Assembly (NCBI RefSeq): GCF_051020985.1
Contig: NC_134999.1
Coordinates: 4,960,001 to 5,024,000 of the forward strand
DNA length: 64,000 bases
Direction: 5' to 3'
Origin: Nomia melanderi
Taxonomy: Eukaryota > Arthropoda > Insecta > Hymenoptera > Halictidae
Below are positions 39,919 to 51,002 of this stretch, piece after piece; the first letter of the stretch is position 1; each line of letters begins with the position of its first letter. A program made the position numbers and the translations under genes. The notes beneath the pieces were generated by a model that saw nothing but the letters and a program-made list of their open reading frames with translations, was not told the origin of the DNA and ran no database searches.

Positions 39919-41765
39919 TTGGTCCCTATGAGACCTCTCCCTGGTGTCCAATCAATGCTGAGTCAAATGAGTACCCCCGACCTTCCTGGCAATTCTGCCC
40001 GACGGAGTCCAAGTTTTCCACTTTGGAAACCTGGATTGTTTAGTCTAAAGTCAATTTCGACCAAAAGTATCCCGACCTTCCCATCGGTCAGCCGGATGTA
40101 GCCTTGGTCCCTATGAGACCTCGTCCTGGAGTCCCATCACAGCTAAGTCAAATGGCTCCCCCGACCTTCCTGGCAATTCCGGCCGACGGAATCCAAGTTT
40201 TCCACTTTGGCAACCTGGTTTGTATAGTCTAAAGTCACTTTCGACCCAAAGCATCCCGATCTTCCCATCGGTCAGCTGGATGTAGCCTTGCTCCCTATGA
40301 GACCTCGCCCTGCTGTCCAATCACTGCTAAGTCAAGTGATTACCCCCGACCTTCATGGCAATTCTGCCCGACGGAATCCAAGTTTTCCACTTTGGAAACC
40401 TGGATTGTATAGTCTAAAGTCATTTTCGACCAAAAGTATCCAGACCTTCCCATCGGCCAGCCGGATGTAGCCTTGGTCCCTATGAGACCTCTCCCTGGTG
40501 TCCAATCACTGCTCAGTCAAATGGCTCCCCCGACCTTCCTGGCACTTCTGGCCGACGGAATCCAAGTTTTCCACTTTGGAAACCTGGTTTGTATAGTCTA
40601 AAGTCATTTTCGAACAAAAGTATCCCGACCTTCCCATCGGCCCGCCGGATGTAGCCTTGGTCCCTATGAGACCTCTCCCTGGTGTCCAATCACTTCTAAG
40701 TTAAATGGCTTCCCCCGACCTTCCTGGGAATTCCGGCCGATGGAATCCAAGTTTTCCACTTTGGAAACCTGGTTTGGATAGTCTAAAGTCAATTTCAACT
40801 AAAAGTATCCCGAACTTCCCATGGGTCAGCCGGATGTTGCATTCGTCCCTATGAGACCTCTCCCTGGTGTCCACTCACTTCTAAGTCAAATGGATTCCCC
40901 CGACCTTCCTGGAAATTCTGGCCGATGGAATCCAAGTTTTCCACATTGGAAACCTGGTTTGTATAGTCTAAAGTCAATTTCGACCAAAAGTATCCCGACG
41001 CTCCCATCGGTCAGCCGGATGTAGCCTTGGTCCCTATGAGACCTCGTCCTGGAGTCCCATCACAGCTAAGTCAAATGGCTCCCCCGACCTTCCTGGCAAT
41101 TCTGGCCAAAGGAATCCAAGTTTTCCACTTTAGCAGCCTGGTTTGTATAGTCTAAAGTCATTTTCGACCAAAAGTATCCCGCCCTTCCCATCGGTCAGTC
41201 GGATGTAGACTTCGTCCCTATGAGACATCGTCCTGTAGTCCCATCACTGCTAAGTCAAGTGGCTACCCCCGACCTTCCTGGCAATTCTGCCCGATGGAAT
41301 CCAAGTTTTCCACTTTGGCAACCTGGTTTGGATAGTGTAAAGTCAATTTCGACTAAAAGTATCCCGATTTTCCCATGGGTCAGCCGGATGTAGCATTCGT
41401 CCCTATGAGACCTCTCCCTGGTGTCCAATCACTTCTAAGTCAAATGGCTTCCCCCGACCTTCCTGGCAATTCTGGCCGATGGAATCCAAGTTTTCCACTT
41501 TGGAAACTTGGTTTGTATAGTCTAAAGTCAATTTCGACCAAAAGTATCCCGACCCTCCCATCGGTTAGCCGGATGTAGCCTTGGTCCCTATGAGACCTCG
41601 TCCTGGAGTCCCATCACTGCTAAGTCAAATGTCTACCCCCGATATTCCTGGCAATTCTGCCCGACGGAATCCAAGTTTTGCACATTGGAAAACTGGATTG
41701 TATAGTCTGAAGTCAATTTCGACCAAAAGTATCCGGAACTTCACCTCGGTCTGCCGGATGTAGCC

Positions 41766-41950
41766 TTGGTCCCTATGAGACCTCGCCCTGGTGTCCAATC
41801 ACTGCTAAGTCAAATGGCTACCCCCGACCTTCCTGGCAATTCCGGCCGACGGAATCCTAGTTTTCCACTTTGGAAACCTGGTTTGTATAGTCTAAAGTCA
41901 TCTTCGACCAAAAGTATCCAGACCTTCCCATCTGTCAGCCGGATGTAGCC
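41766..41950 (+). repeat. Exemplar 185-bp satellite unit
   Basis: This unit is close to the array consensus and is used here as a coordinate frame. Offset 1 is the T of TTGGTCCCTATGAG and offset 185 is the last C of GATGTAGCC. Landmarks: TAAGTCAAATGG at offsets 41-52, CCGACCTTCC at 59-68, CCGACGGAATCC at 81-92, TTTTCC at 96-101, TTTGGAAACCTGG at 105-117, GTATAGTCTAAAGTCA at 120-135, and CAGCCGGATGTAG at 171-183. The commonest variable sites are CGTCCTGGAGTCC versus CTCCCTGGTGTCC near offset 19, CTGCCC versus CTGGCC near 78, TTTGCAC versus TTTCCAC near 98, GGAAAC versus GGCAAC near 108, TCAATTTCG versus TCATTTTCG near 134, and CCCGACC versus CCAGACC near 153. They occur in many combinations. 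Confidence 0.93.
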
Positions 41951-42008
41951 TTGGTCCCTATGAGACCTCTCCCTGGTGTCCAATCAATGCTGAGTCAAAT
42001 GAGTACCC
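41824..42008 (+). repeat. Two diverged half-units (95 + 90 bp) inside the 185-bp period
   Basis: Starting at CCGACCTTCC (41824), three landmarks recur about half a unit later in the same order. CCGACCTTCC at offset 59 matches CAGACCTTCC (CCGACCTTCC in most units) at offset 154, 95 bp on. CCTGG at offset 22 matches CCTGG at offset 113, 91 bp on. CTAAGTCAA at offset 40 matches CTAAAGTCA at offset 127, 87-88 bp on. The sequence between landmarks is largely diverged. The simplest reading is that the present unit arose by dimerisation of a roughly 92-bp ancestor. The half-unit relation is inferred from a few short matches and is weaker than the 185-bp period. Confidence 0.5.
41862..41876. other. 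Dyad symmetry TTTCC-ACTTT-GGAAA in the unit (exemplar)
   Basis: Offsets 97-111 of the unit form a 5-bp inverted repeat with a 5-base spacer. It is flanked by a looser outer match (CCAAG on the left, CTTTGG within the right arm). A large share of units keep both arms; units with TTTGCAC or GGCAAC lose one or two pairs. Short dyads of this kind have been proposed as a shared property of centromeric satellites that lack a CENP-B box. Nothing here shows that this one is functional. Confidence 0.5.
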
Positions 42009-42135
42009 CCGACCTTCCTGGCAATTCTGCCCGACGGAGTCCAAGTTTTCCACTTTGGAAACCTGGATTGTTTAGTCTAAAGTCAATTTCGACCAAAAGT
42101 ATCCCGACCTTCCCATCGGTCAGCCGGATGTAGCC

Positions 42136-43428
42136 TTCGTCCCTATGAGACATCGTCCTGGAGTCCCATCACTGCTAAGTCATATGGCTACCCCCGATAT
42201 TCATGGCAATTCTGCCCGACGGAAACCAAGTTTTCCACTTTGAAAACCTGGTTTGTATAGTCTAAAGTCATCTTCGCCCAAAAGTATCCAGGCCTTCCCA
42301 TCGGTCAGCCGGATGTAGCCTTGGTCCCTATGAGACCTCTCCCTGGTGTCCAATCACTGCTCAGTCAAATGGCTTCCCCCGAGCTTCCTGGCAATTCTGG
42401 CCGATGGAATAAAAGTTTTCCACTTTGGAAACCTGGTTTGTATAGTCTAAAGTCAATTTCGACCAAAAGTATCCCGACCTTCCCATCGGTCAGCCGGATG
42501 TAGCCTTGGTCCCTATGAGACCTCGTCCTGGAGTCCAATCACTTCTAAGTCAAATGGCTTCCCCCGACCTTCCTGGCAATTCTGGCCGACGGAATCCAAG
42601 ATTTCCACTTTGGAAACCTGGCTTGTATAGTCTAAACTCAATTTCGACCATAAGAATCCCGACCTTCCCATCGGTCAGCCGGATGTTGCCTTGGTCCCTA
42701 TGAGATCTCGTCCTGGAGTCCCATCACTGCTAAATCAAATGGCTACACCCGACCTTCCTGGCAATTCTGGCCGACGGAATCCAAGTTTTCCTCTTTGGCT
42801 ACCTGGTTTGTATACTCTAAAGTCATTTTCGACCAAAAGTATCCAGACCTTCCCAACGGTCAGCCGGCTGTAGCCTTGGAACCTATGAGACCTCGTCCTG
42901 GAGTCCCATCACTGCTAAGTCAAATCACTACCCCCGACCTTCCTCGCAATTCTGCCGACGGAATCCAAGTTTTGCACTTTGGAAACTTGGATTGTATAGT
43001 CTTCAGTCAATTTCGGCCAAATGTATCCCGACCTTCCCATCGGTCAGCAGGATGTAGCCTTGGTCCCTGTGAGACCTCGTTCTGGAGTCCCATCACAGCT
43101 AAGTCAAATGGCTCCCCCGACCTTCCTGGCAATTCCGGCCGACGGAATCAAAGTTTTCCACTTTGGAAACCTGGTTTGTATAGTGTAAAGTCAATTTCGA
43201 CCAAAAGTATCCCGACCTTCCCATCGGTCAGCCGGATGTAGCCTTGGTCCCTATGAGATCTCTCCCTGGTGTCCAATCACTTCTAAGTCAAATGGCTTCC
43301 CCCGACCTTCTTGGCAATTCTGGCCGACGGAATCTAAGTTTTCCACTTTGGCAATCTGGTTTGTATATTCTAAAGTCATTTTCGACCAAAAGTATCCCGA
43401 CCTGCCCATCGGTCAACCGGATGTAGCC
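42136..43428 (+). repeat. Transition block right of HOR-B
   Basis: Seven units. The unit near 42,876-43,059 repeats the allele set of 36781-36964 (TCACTACCCC, CTCGCAATTC, CTTGGATTG, TAGTCTTCAG, TTTCGGCC), and the next one is of the 184-bp GCTCCCCC type, just as after 36964. HOR-B therefore sits between two related flanks about 6.1 kb apart. Confidence 0.8.
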
Positions 43429-44728
43429 TTGGTCCCTGTGAGACCTCGCCCTGGTGTCCAATCACTGCTAAGTCAAATGACTACCCCCGACCTTCCTGGC
43501 AATTGTGGCCCACGGAATCCAGGTTTTCCACATTGGCAAACTGGTTTGTATAGTCTAAAGTCATTTTCGACCAAAAGTATCCAGACCTTCCCGTCGGTCT
43601 GCCGGATGTAGCCTTGTTCCCTATGAGACCTCGCCCTGGTGTCCAATCACTGCTGAGTCAAATGGCTACCCCAGACCTTCCTGGCAATTCTGCCCGACGG
43701 AATCCAAGTTTTGCACTTTGGAAACCTGGATTGTATAGTCTAAAGCCAATTTCGACCAAAAGTATCCCGACCTTCCCATCGGTCAGCCGGATGTAGCCAT
43801 GGAACCTATGAGACCTCGTCCTGGAGTCCCATCACTGCTAAGTCAAATGACTACCCCCGACCTTCCTGGCAACTCTTCCCCGACGGAATGCAAGTTTTGC
43901 ACTTTGGAAACCTGGATTGTATAGTCTAAAGCAATTTCGACCAAAAGTATCCCGAACTTACCATGGGTCAGCCGGATGTAGCCTTGGTCCCTATGAGACC
44001 TCGTCCTGGAGTCCCATCACTGCTAAGTAAAATGGCTACCCCCGACCTTCCTGGCAATTCTGCCCGACGGAATCCAAGTTTTGCACTTTGGAAACCTGGA
44101 TTGTATAGTCTAAAGTCATTTTCGACCAAAAGTATCCCGAACTTCCCATTGGTCAGCCGGATGTAGCCTTGGTCCCTATGAGACATCGTCCTGGAGTCCC
44201 ATCACTGCTAAGTCAAATGGCTACCCCCGACCTTCCTGACAATTCTGCCCGACGGAATCCAAGTTTTGCACTTTGGAAACCTGGATTGTATAGTCTGAAG
44301 TCAATTTCGACCAAAAGTATCCCGACCTTCCCATCCGTCTGCCGGATGTAGCCTTGGAACCTGTGAGACCTCGTCCTGGAGTCCCATCACTGCTAAGTCA
44401 AATGACTACCCCCGACCTTCCTGGCAATTCTGCCCCGACGGAATGCAAGTTTTGCACTTTGGAAACCTGGATTGTATAGTCTAAAGTCAATTTCGACCAA
44501 AAGTATCCCGAACTTCCCATGGGTCAGCCGGATGTAGCCTTGGTCCCTATGAGACCTCGTCCTGGAGTCCCATCACTGCTAAGTAAAATGGCTACCCCCG
44601 ACCTTCCTGGCAATTCTGCCCGACGGAATCCAAGTTTTGCACTTTGGAAACCTGGATTGTATAGTCTAAAGTCATTTTCGACCAAAAGTATCCCGAACTT
44701 CCCATTGGTCAGCCGGATGTAGCCTTGG
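43429..44728 (+). repeat. Rearranged copy of the right end of HOR-A, with a 556-bp trimer duplication
   Basis: Units 43429-43798 match 33636-34005 (offset 9,793 bp), including GTGGCCCACGG, CCAGGTTTTCC, GTCGGTCTGCC and AGCCATGG. The unit at 43799 begins like 34006 but ends like 34746, skipping four units. Then 43984-44168 and 44540-44724 are near-identical units (GTAAAATGG, CCCATTGGTC) 556 bp apart; the intervening unit at 44169 matches 34561 (CTTCCTGAC, TCTGAAG, CTGCCGG). Confidence 0.82.
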
Positions 44729-46016
44729 TCCCTATGAGACCTCTCCCTGGTGTCCAATCACTGCGAAGGCAAATGGCCCCCCCGACCTTCCTGGCAATTC
44801 TGGCCGACGGAATCCAAGTTTTCCACTTTTGCAACCTGGTTTGTATAGTCTAAAGTCATTTTCGACCAAAAGTATCCAGACCTTCCCATCGGTCAGCCGA
44901 ATGTAGCCTTGGAACCTATGAGACCTCGTCCTGGAGTCCCATCACTGCTAAGTCAAATCACTACCTCCGACCTTCCTCGCAATTCTGCCCGACGGAATCC
45001 AGGTTTTGCACTTTGGAAACCTGGATTGTATAGTCTAAAGTCAATTTCGACTAAAAGTATCCCGAACTTCCCATCGGTCAGCCGGATGTAGCCTTGGAAC
45101 CTGAGACTTCGTCCTGGTGTCCAATCACCGCTAAGTCAAATGGCTTCCCCCGACCTTCCTGGAAATTTTGTCCGACGGAATCCAAGTTTTCCACTTTGGC
45201 AACCTGGTTTGTATAGTCTAAAGTCATTTTCGACTAAAAGTATCCAGACCTTCCCATCGGTCAGCCGGATATAGCCTTGGAACCTATGAGACCTCGTCCT
45301 GGAGTCCCATCACAGCTAAGTCAAATGGCTACCCCCGACCTACCTGGCAATTCTGCCCGACGGAGTCCAAGTCTTCCACTTTGGAAACCTGGATTCTATA
45401 GTTTAAGGTCAATGTCGATCAAAAGTATCCCGACCTTCCCATCGGTCAGCCGGATGTAGCCTTGTTCCCTATGGGACCTCTCCGTGGTGCCCAATCACTT
45501 CTAAGTCAAATGGCTTCCCCCGAACTTCCTGGCAATTCTGCCCGACGGAATCCAAGTTTTGCACTTTGGAAACCTGGATTGTATAGTCTAAAGTCAATTT
45601 TGACCAAACGTATCCCGACCTTCCCATCGGTCAGCCGGATGTAGCCTTCGTCCCTATGAGACCTCGCCCTGGTTTCCAATCACTGCTAAGTCAAATGAAT
45701 ACCCCCGACCTACCTGGCAATTCTGCCCGGCGGAATCCAAGTTTTGCACTTTGGAAACCTGGATTGCATAGTCTAAAGTCATTTTCGACCAAAAGTATTC
45801 AGAGCTTCCCATCGGTCAGCCGGATGTAGCCTTGGTCCCTATGTGACCTCGCCCTGGTTTCCAATCACTGCTAAGTCAAATGAATACCCCCGACCTACCT
45901 GGCAATTCTGCCCGGCGGAATCCAAGTTTTGCACTTTGGAAACCTGGATTGCATAGTCTAAAGTCATTTTCGACCAAAAGTATCCAGACCTGCCCATCGG
46001 TCAGCCGGATGTATCC
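44729..46016 (+). repeat. Transition block left of HOR-C
   Basis: Seven units. The unit at about 45094 joins the CCTGAGACTTCG start of the 183-bp lineage to a TGGTGTCCAATCACCGC continuation, another mosaic. Units 45647-45831 and 45832-46016 are a doublet (CCCTGGTTTCC, GAATACCCCCGACCTACC, CTGCCCGGCGG, GATTGCATAG). The same type recurs inside HOR-C near 46.6, 46.95 and 47.5 kb. Confidence 0.83.
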
Positions 46017-48705
46017 TTGGTCCCTATGAGACCTCGCCCTGGTGTCCAATCACTGCTAAGTCAAATGGCTTCCCCCGAACTTCCTGGCAATTCTGGCCGA
46101 CGGAATCCAAGTTTTCCGCTTTGGCAGCCTGGTTTGTATAGTCTAAATTCAATTTCGACCAAAAGTATCCCGAACTTCCCATCGGTCAGCCGGATGTAGC
46201 CTTGGTCCCTATGAGACCTCTGCCTGGTGTCCAATCACTGCTAAGTCAAATGGCCTACCCCGACCTTCCTGGCAATTCTGCCCGACGGAATCCAAGTTTT
46301 CCACTTTGGAAACCTCGATTGTATAGTCTAAAGTCATTTTCGACCAAAAGTATCCAGACCTTCCCATCTGTCAGCCGGATGTAGCCTTGGTCCCTATGAG
46401 ACCTCTGCCTGGTGTCCAATCACTGCTAAGTCAAATGGCTTACCCCGACCTTCCTGGCAATTCTGCCCGACGGAATCCAAGTTTTCCACTTTGGAAACCT
46501 CGATTGTATAGTCTAAAGTCAATTTTGACCGAAAGTATCCCGACCTTCCCATCGGTCAGCCGGATGTAGCTTTCGTCCCTATGAGACATCGCCCTGGTTT
46601 CCAATCACTGCTAAGTCAAATGAATACCCCCGACCTACCTGGCAATTCTGCCCGGCGGAATCCAAGTTTTGCACTTTGGAAACCTGGATTGCATAGTCTA
46701 AAGACATTTTCGACCAAAAGTATCCAGACCTGCCCATCGGTCAGCCGGATGTAGCCTTGGTCCCTGTGAGATCTCGTCCTGGAGTCCCATCACTGCTAAT
46801 TCAAATGGCTTCCCCCGACCTTCCTGGCAAAACCGTTCGACGGAATCCAAGTTTTCCACTTTGGACACCTGGATTGTATAGTCTAAAGTCATTTTCGACC
46901 AAAAGTATTCAGAGCTTCCCATCGGTCAGCCGGATGTAGCCTTGGTCCCTATGAGACCTCGCCTTGGTTCCCAATCACTGCTAAGTCAAATGAATACCCC
47001 CGACCTACCTGGCAATTCTGCCCGGCGGAATCCAAGTTTTGCACTTTGGAAACCTGGATTGCATAGTCTAAAGTCATTTTCGACCAAAAGTATCCAGACC
47101 TGCCCATCGGTCAGCCGGATGTATCCTTGGTCCCTATGAGACCTCGCCCTGGTGTCCAATCACTGCTAAGTCAAATGACTACCCCCGACCTTCCTGGCAA
47201 TTCCGGCCGACGGAGTCGAAGTTTTCCACTTTGGAAACCTGGTTTGTATAGTCTAAAGTCAACTTCGACCAAAAGTATACCGACCTTCCCATCGGACAGC
47301 CTGATGTAGCCTTGGACCCTATGAGTCCTCGCCCTGGTGTCCAATCACTGCTAAGTCGAATGGCTTCCCCCGACCTTCCTGGCAATTCTGACCGACGGAA
47401 TCCAAGTTTTGCACTTTGGAAACCTGGTTTGTATAGTCTAAAGTCATTTTCGACCAAAAGTATTCAGAGCTTCCCATCGGTCAGCCGGATGTAGCCTTGG
47501 TCCCTATGAGACCTCGCCCTGGTTTCCAATCACTGCTAAGTCAAATGAATACCCCCGACCTACCTGGCAATTCTGCCCGGCGGAATCCAAGTTTTGCACT
47601 TTGGAAACCTGGTTTGTATAGTCTAAAGTCAATTTCGACCAAAAGTATCCCGTCCTTCCCATCGGTTAGCAGGATGTAGCCTTGGTCCCTATGAGACCTC
47701 GTCCTGGAGTCCCATCACTGCTAAGTCAAATGACTACCCCCGACATTCCTGCCAATTCTGCCCGACGGATTCCAAGATTTCCACATTGGAAACTGGTTTG
47801 TATAGCCTAAAGTCAATTTCGACCAAAAGTATCCCGACCTTCCCATCGGTCAGCCGGATGTAGCCTTGGAACCTATGAGACCTGGTCCTGGAGTCCCATC
47901 ACTGCTAAGTCAAATCACTACCCCCGACCTTCCTCGCAATTCTGCCGATGGAATCCATGTTTTGCACTTTGGAAACCTGGATTGTATAGTCTAAAGTCAT
48001 TTTCGACCAAAAATATCCCGATCTTCCCATCGGTCACCCGGATGTAGCCTTGGACACTATGAGTCCTCGCCCTGGTGTCCAATCACTGCTAAGTCAAATG
48101 CCTACCCCCACCTTCCGGGCAATTCTGGCCGACGGAATCCAATTTTCCACTTTGGAAACCTGGATTGTTTAGTCTAAAGTCAATTTCGACCAAAAGTATC
48201 CCGAACTTCCCATCGGTCAGCCGGATGTAGCCTTGGAACCTATGAGACCTGGTCCTGGAGTCCCATCCCTGCTAAGTCAAATGACTACCCCCGACCTTCT
48301 AGGCAATTCTGCCCGACGGAATCCAAGTTTTGCACTTTGGAAACCTGGATTGTATAGTCTAAAGTCAATTTCGACCAAATGTATCCCGTCCTTCCCATCG
48401 GTTAGCAGGATGTAGCCTTGGTCCCTATGAGACCTCGTCCTGGAGTCCCATCACAGCTAAGTCAAATGGCTCCCCCGACCTTCCTGGCAATACCGGCCGA
48501 CGGAATCCAAGTTTTCCACTTTGGCAACCTGGTTTGTATAGTCTAAAGTCATTTTCGACCAAAAGTATCCAGACCTTCCCATCTGTCAGCCGGATGTAGC
48601 CTTGGTCCCTATGAGACCTCTCCCTGGTGTCCAATCACTGCTAAGTCAAATGGCTTACCCCGACCTTCCTGGCAATTCTGCCCGACGGAATCCAAGTTTT
48701 GCACT

Positions 48706-49443
48706 TTGGAAACCTGGATTGTATACTCTAAAGTCAATGTCGACCAAAAGTATCCCGAACTGCCCATCGGTCAGCCGGATGTAGCCTGGGAACCTATGAG
48801 ACCTCGTCCTGGAGTCCCATCACTGCTAAGTCAAATGGCTTCCCCCGACCTTCCTGGCAATTCTGCCCGACGGAGTCCAAGTTTTCCACTTTGGAAACCT
48901 GGTTTGTATAGTCTAATGTCAATTTCGACCAAAAGTATCCCGACCTTCCCATCGGTCAGCCGGATGTAGCCTTCGTCCCTATGAGACCTCGCCCTCGTGT
49001 CCAATCACTGCTAAGTCAAATGGCTACCCCCACCTTCCGAGCAATTCTGCCCGACGGAATCCAAGTTTTGCACTTTGGAAACCTGGATTGTATACTCTAA
49101 AGTCAATGTCGACCAAAAGTATCCCGAACTGCCCATCGGTCAGCCGGATGTAGCCTGGGAACCTATGAGACCTCGTCCTGGAGTCCCATCACTGCTAAGT
49201 CAAATGGCTTCCCCCGACCTTCCTGGCAATTCTGCCCGACGGAGTCCAAGTTTTCCACTTTGGAAACCTGGTTTGTATAGTCTAATGTCAATTTCGACCA
49301 AAAGTATCCCGACCTTCCCATCGGTCAGCCGGATGTAGCCTTCGTCCCTATGAGACCTCGCCCTCGTGTCCAATCACTGCTAAGTCAAATGGCTACCCCC
49401 ACCTTCCGAGCAATTCTGGCCGACGGAATCCAAGTTTTCCACT
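48706..49443 (+). repeat. 369-bp two-unit duplication inside HOR-C (copy 1)
   Basis: 48706-49074 and 49075-49443 are near-identical two-unit blocks sharing GTATACTCTAAAGTCAATG, CTGCCCATCGG, AGCCTGGGAACC, CCCTCGTGTCC and the 1-bp shorter CCCCCACCTTCCGAGC. The same pair occurs at 57388-57756 and 57757 onward in copy 2, so it predates the HOR-C duplication. Confidence 0.9.
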
Positions 49444-51002
49444 TTGGAAACCTGGATTGTTTAGTCTAAAGTCAATTTCGACCAAAAGTATCCCGAACTT
49501 CCCATCGGTCAGTCGGATGTAGCCTTGGGACCTATGAGACCTCGTGCTGGAGTCCCATCACTGCTAAGTCAAATGACTACCCCCGACCTTCCTGGCAATT
49601 CCGGCCGACGGAATCCTAGTTTTCCTCTTTGGAAACCTGGCTTGTTTAGTCTAAAGTCAATTTCGACCAAAAGTATACCGAACTTCCCATCGGTCAGTCG
49701 GATGTAGCCTTGGAACCTATGAGACCTCGTCCTGGAGTCCCATCACTGCTAAGTCAAATGACTACCCCCGACCTTCTTGGCAATTCTGCCCGACGGAATC
49801 CAAGTTTTGCACTTTGGAAACCTGGATTGTATAGTCTAAAGTCAATTTCGACCAAATGTATCCCGACCTTCCCATCGGTCAGCCGGATGTAGCCTTGGAA
49901 CCTATGAGATCTCTCCCTGGTGTCCAATCACTTCTAAGTCAAATGGCTTCCCCCGACCTTCCTGGCAATTCCGGTCGACGGAATCCATGTTTTCCACTTT
50001 GGTAACCTAATTTGTATAGTCTAAAGTCAATTTCGACTAAAAGTATCCCGAACTTCCCGTTGGTCAGCCGGATGTAGCCTTGGAACCTGAGACCTCGTCC
50101 TGGAGTCCCATCACTGCTAATTCAAATGACTACCCCCGACCTTCCTGGCAATTCTGCCCGACGGAGTCCAAGTTTTCCACTTTGGAAACCTGGTTTGTAT
50201 AGTTTAAAGTCAATTTCGACCAAAAGTATCCCGACCTTCCCATCGGTCAGCCGGATGTAGCCTTCGTCCATATGAGACATCGACCAGGAGTCCCATCACA
50301 GCTTAGTCAAATGGCTACCCCCGACCTTCCTGGCAATTCTGCCCGACGGAATCCAAGTTTTCCACTTTGGCAACCTGGTTTGTATAGTCTAAAGTCATTT
50401 TCGACCAAAAGTATCCAGACCTTCCCATCTGCCAGCCGGATGTAGCCTTGGTCCCTATGAGACCTCTCCCTGGTGTCCAATCACTGCTAAGTCAGATGGC
50501 TTCCCCCGACCTTCCTGGCAATTCTGCCCGACGGAATCCAAGTTTTGCACTTTGGAAACCTGGATTGTATAGTCTAAAGTCAATTTCGACCAAAAGTATC
50601 CCGACCCTCCCATCGTTCAGCCGGATGTAGTCTTGGTCCCTATGAGACCTCTCCCTGGTGTCCAATCACTGCTAAGTCGAATGGCTTCCCCCGACCTTCC
50701 TGGCAATTCTGCCCGACGGAATCCAAGTTTTGCACTTTGGAAACCTGGTTTGTATAGTCTAAAGACATTTTCGATCAGAAGTATCCAGGCCTTCCCATCG
50801 GTCAGCCGGATGTAACCTTGGTCCCTATGAGATCTCTCCCTGGTGTCCAATCACTTCTAAGTCAAATGGCTTCCCCCGACCTTCCTGGCAATTCAGTCCG
50901 ACGGAGTCCAAGTTTTCCACTTTGGAAACCTGGTTTGTATAGTCTAAAGTCAGTTTCGACCAAAAGACTCCCGCCGTTCCCATCGGTCAGCCGGATGTAG
51001 CC

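Larger units (their letters stand above)
38442..40103 (+). repeat. HOR-B copy 2 (1,662 bp, 9 units)
   Basis: Same unit order as copy 1 for seven units, then a chimeric unit (39734-39918) and the unit 39919-40103, which matches 41951-42135. Two units present in copy 3 are missing. The first unit reads CACTGCTAAG where the other two copies read CACAGCTAAG, the scar of the exchange that formed the border with copy 1. C39556 or a neighbouring base (CCCCATGAG) is a private change. Confidence 0.92.
40104..42135 (+). repeat. HOR-B copy 3 (2,032 bp, 11 units)
   Basis: The longest version, with the eight units of copy 1 followed by 41581-41765, 41766-41950 and 41951-42135. Private changes include CGACCCAAAGC near 40,245, TTTCAACTAAAAG near 40,797 and CAGCCGGATG rather than CAGACGGATG near 40,828. 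It is probably closest to the complete ancestral unit, with copies 1 and 2 as shortened forms; the reverse order of events is possible. Confidence 0.9.
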
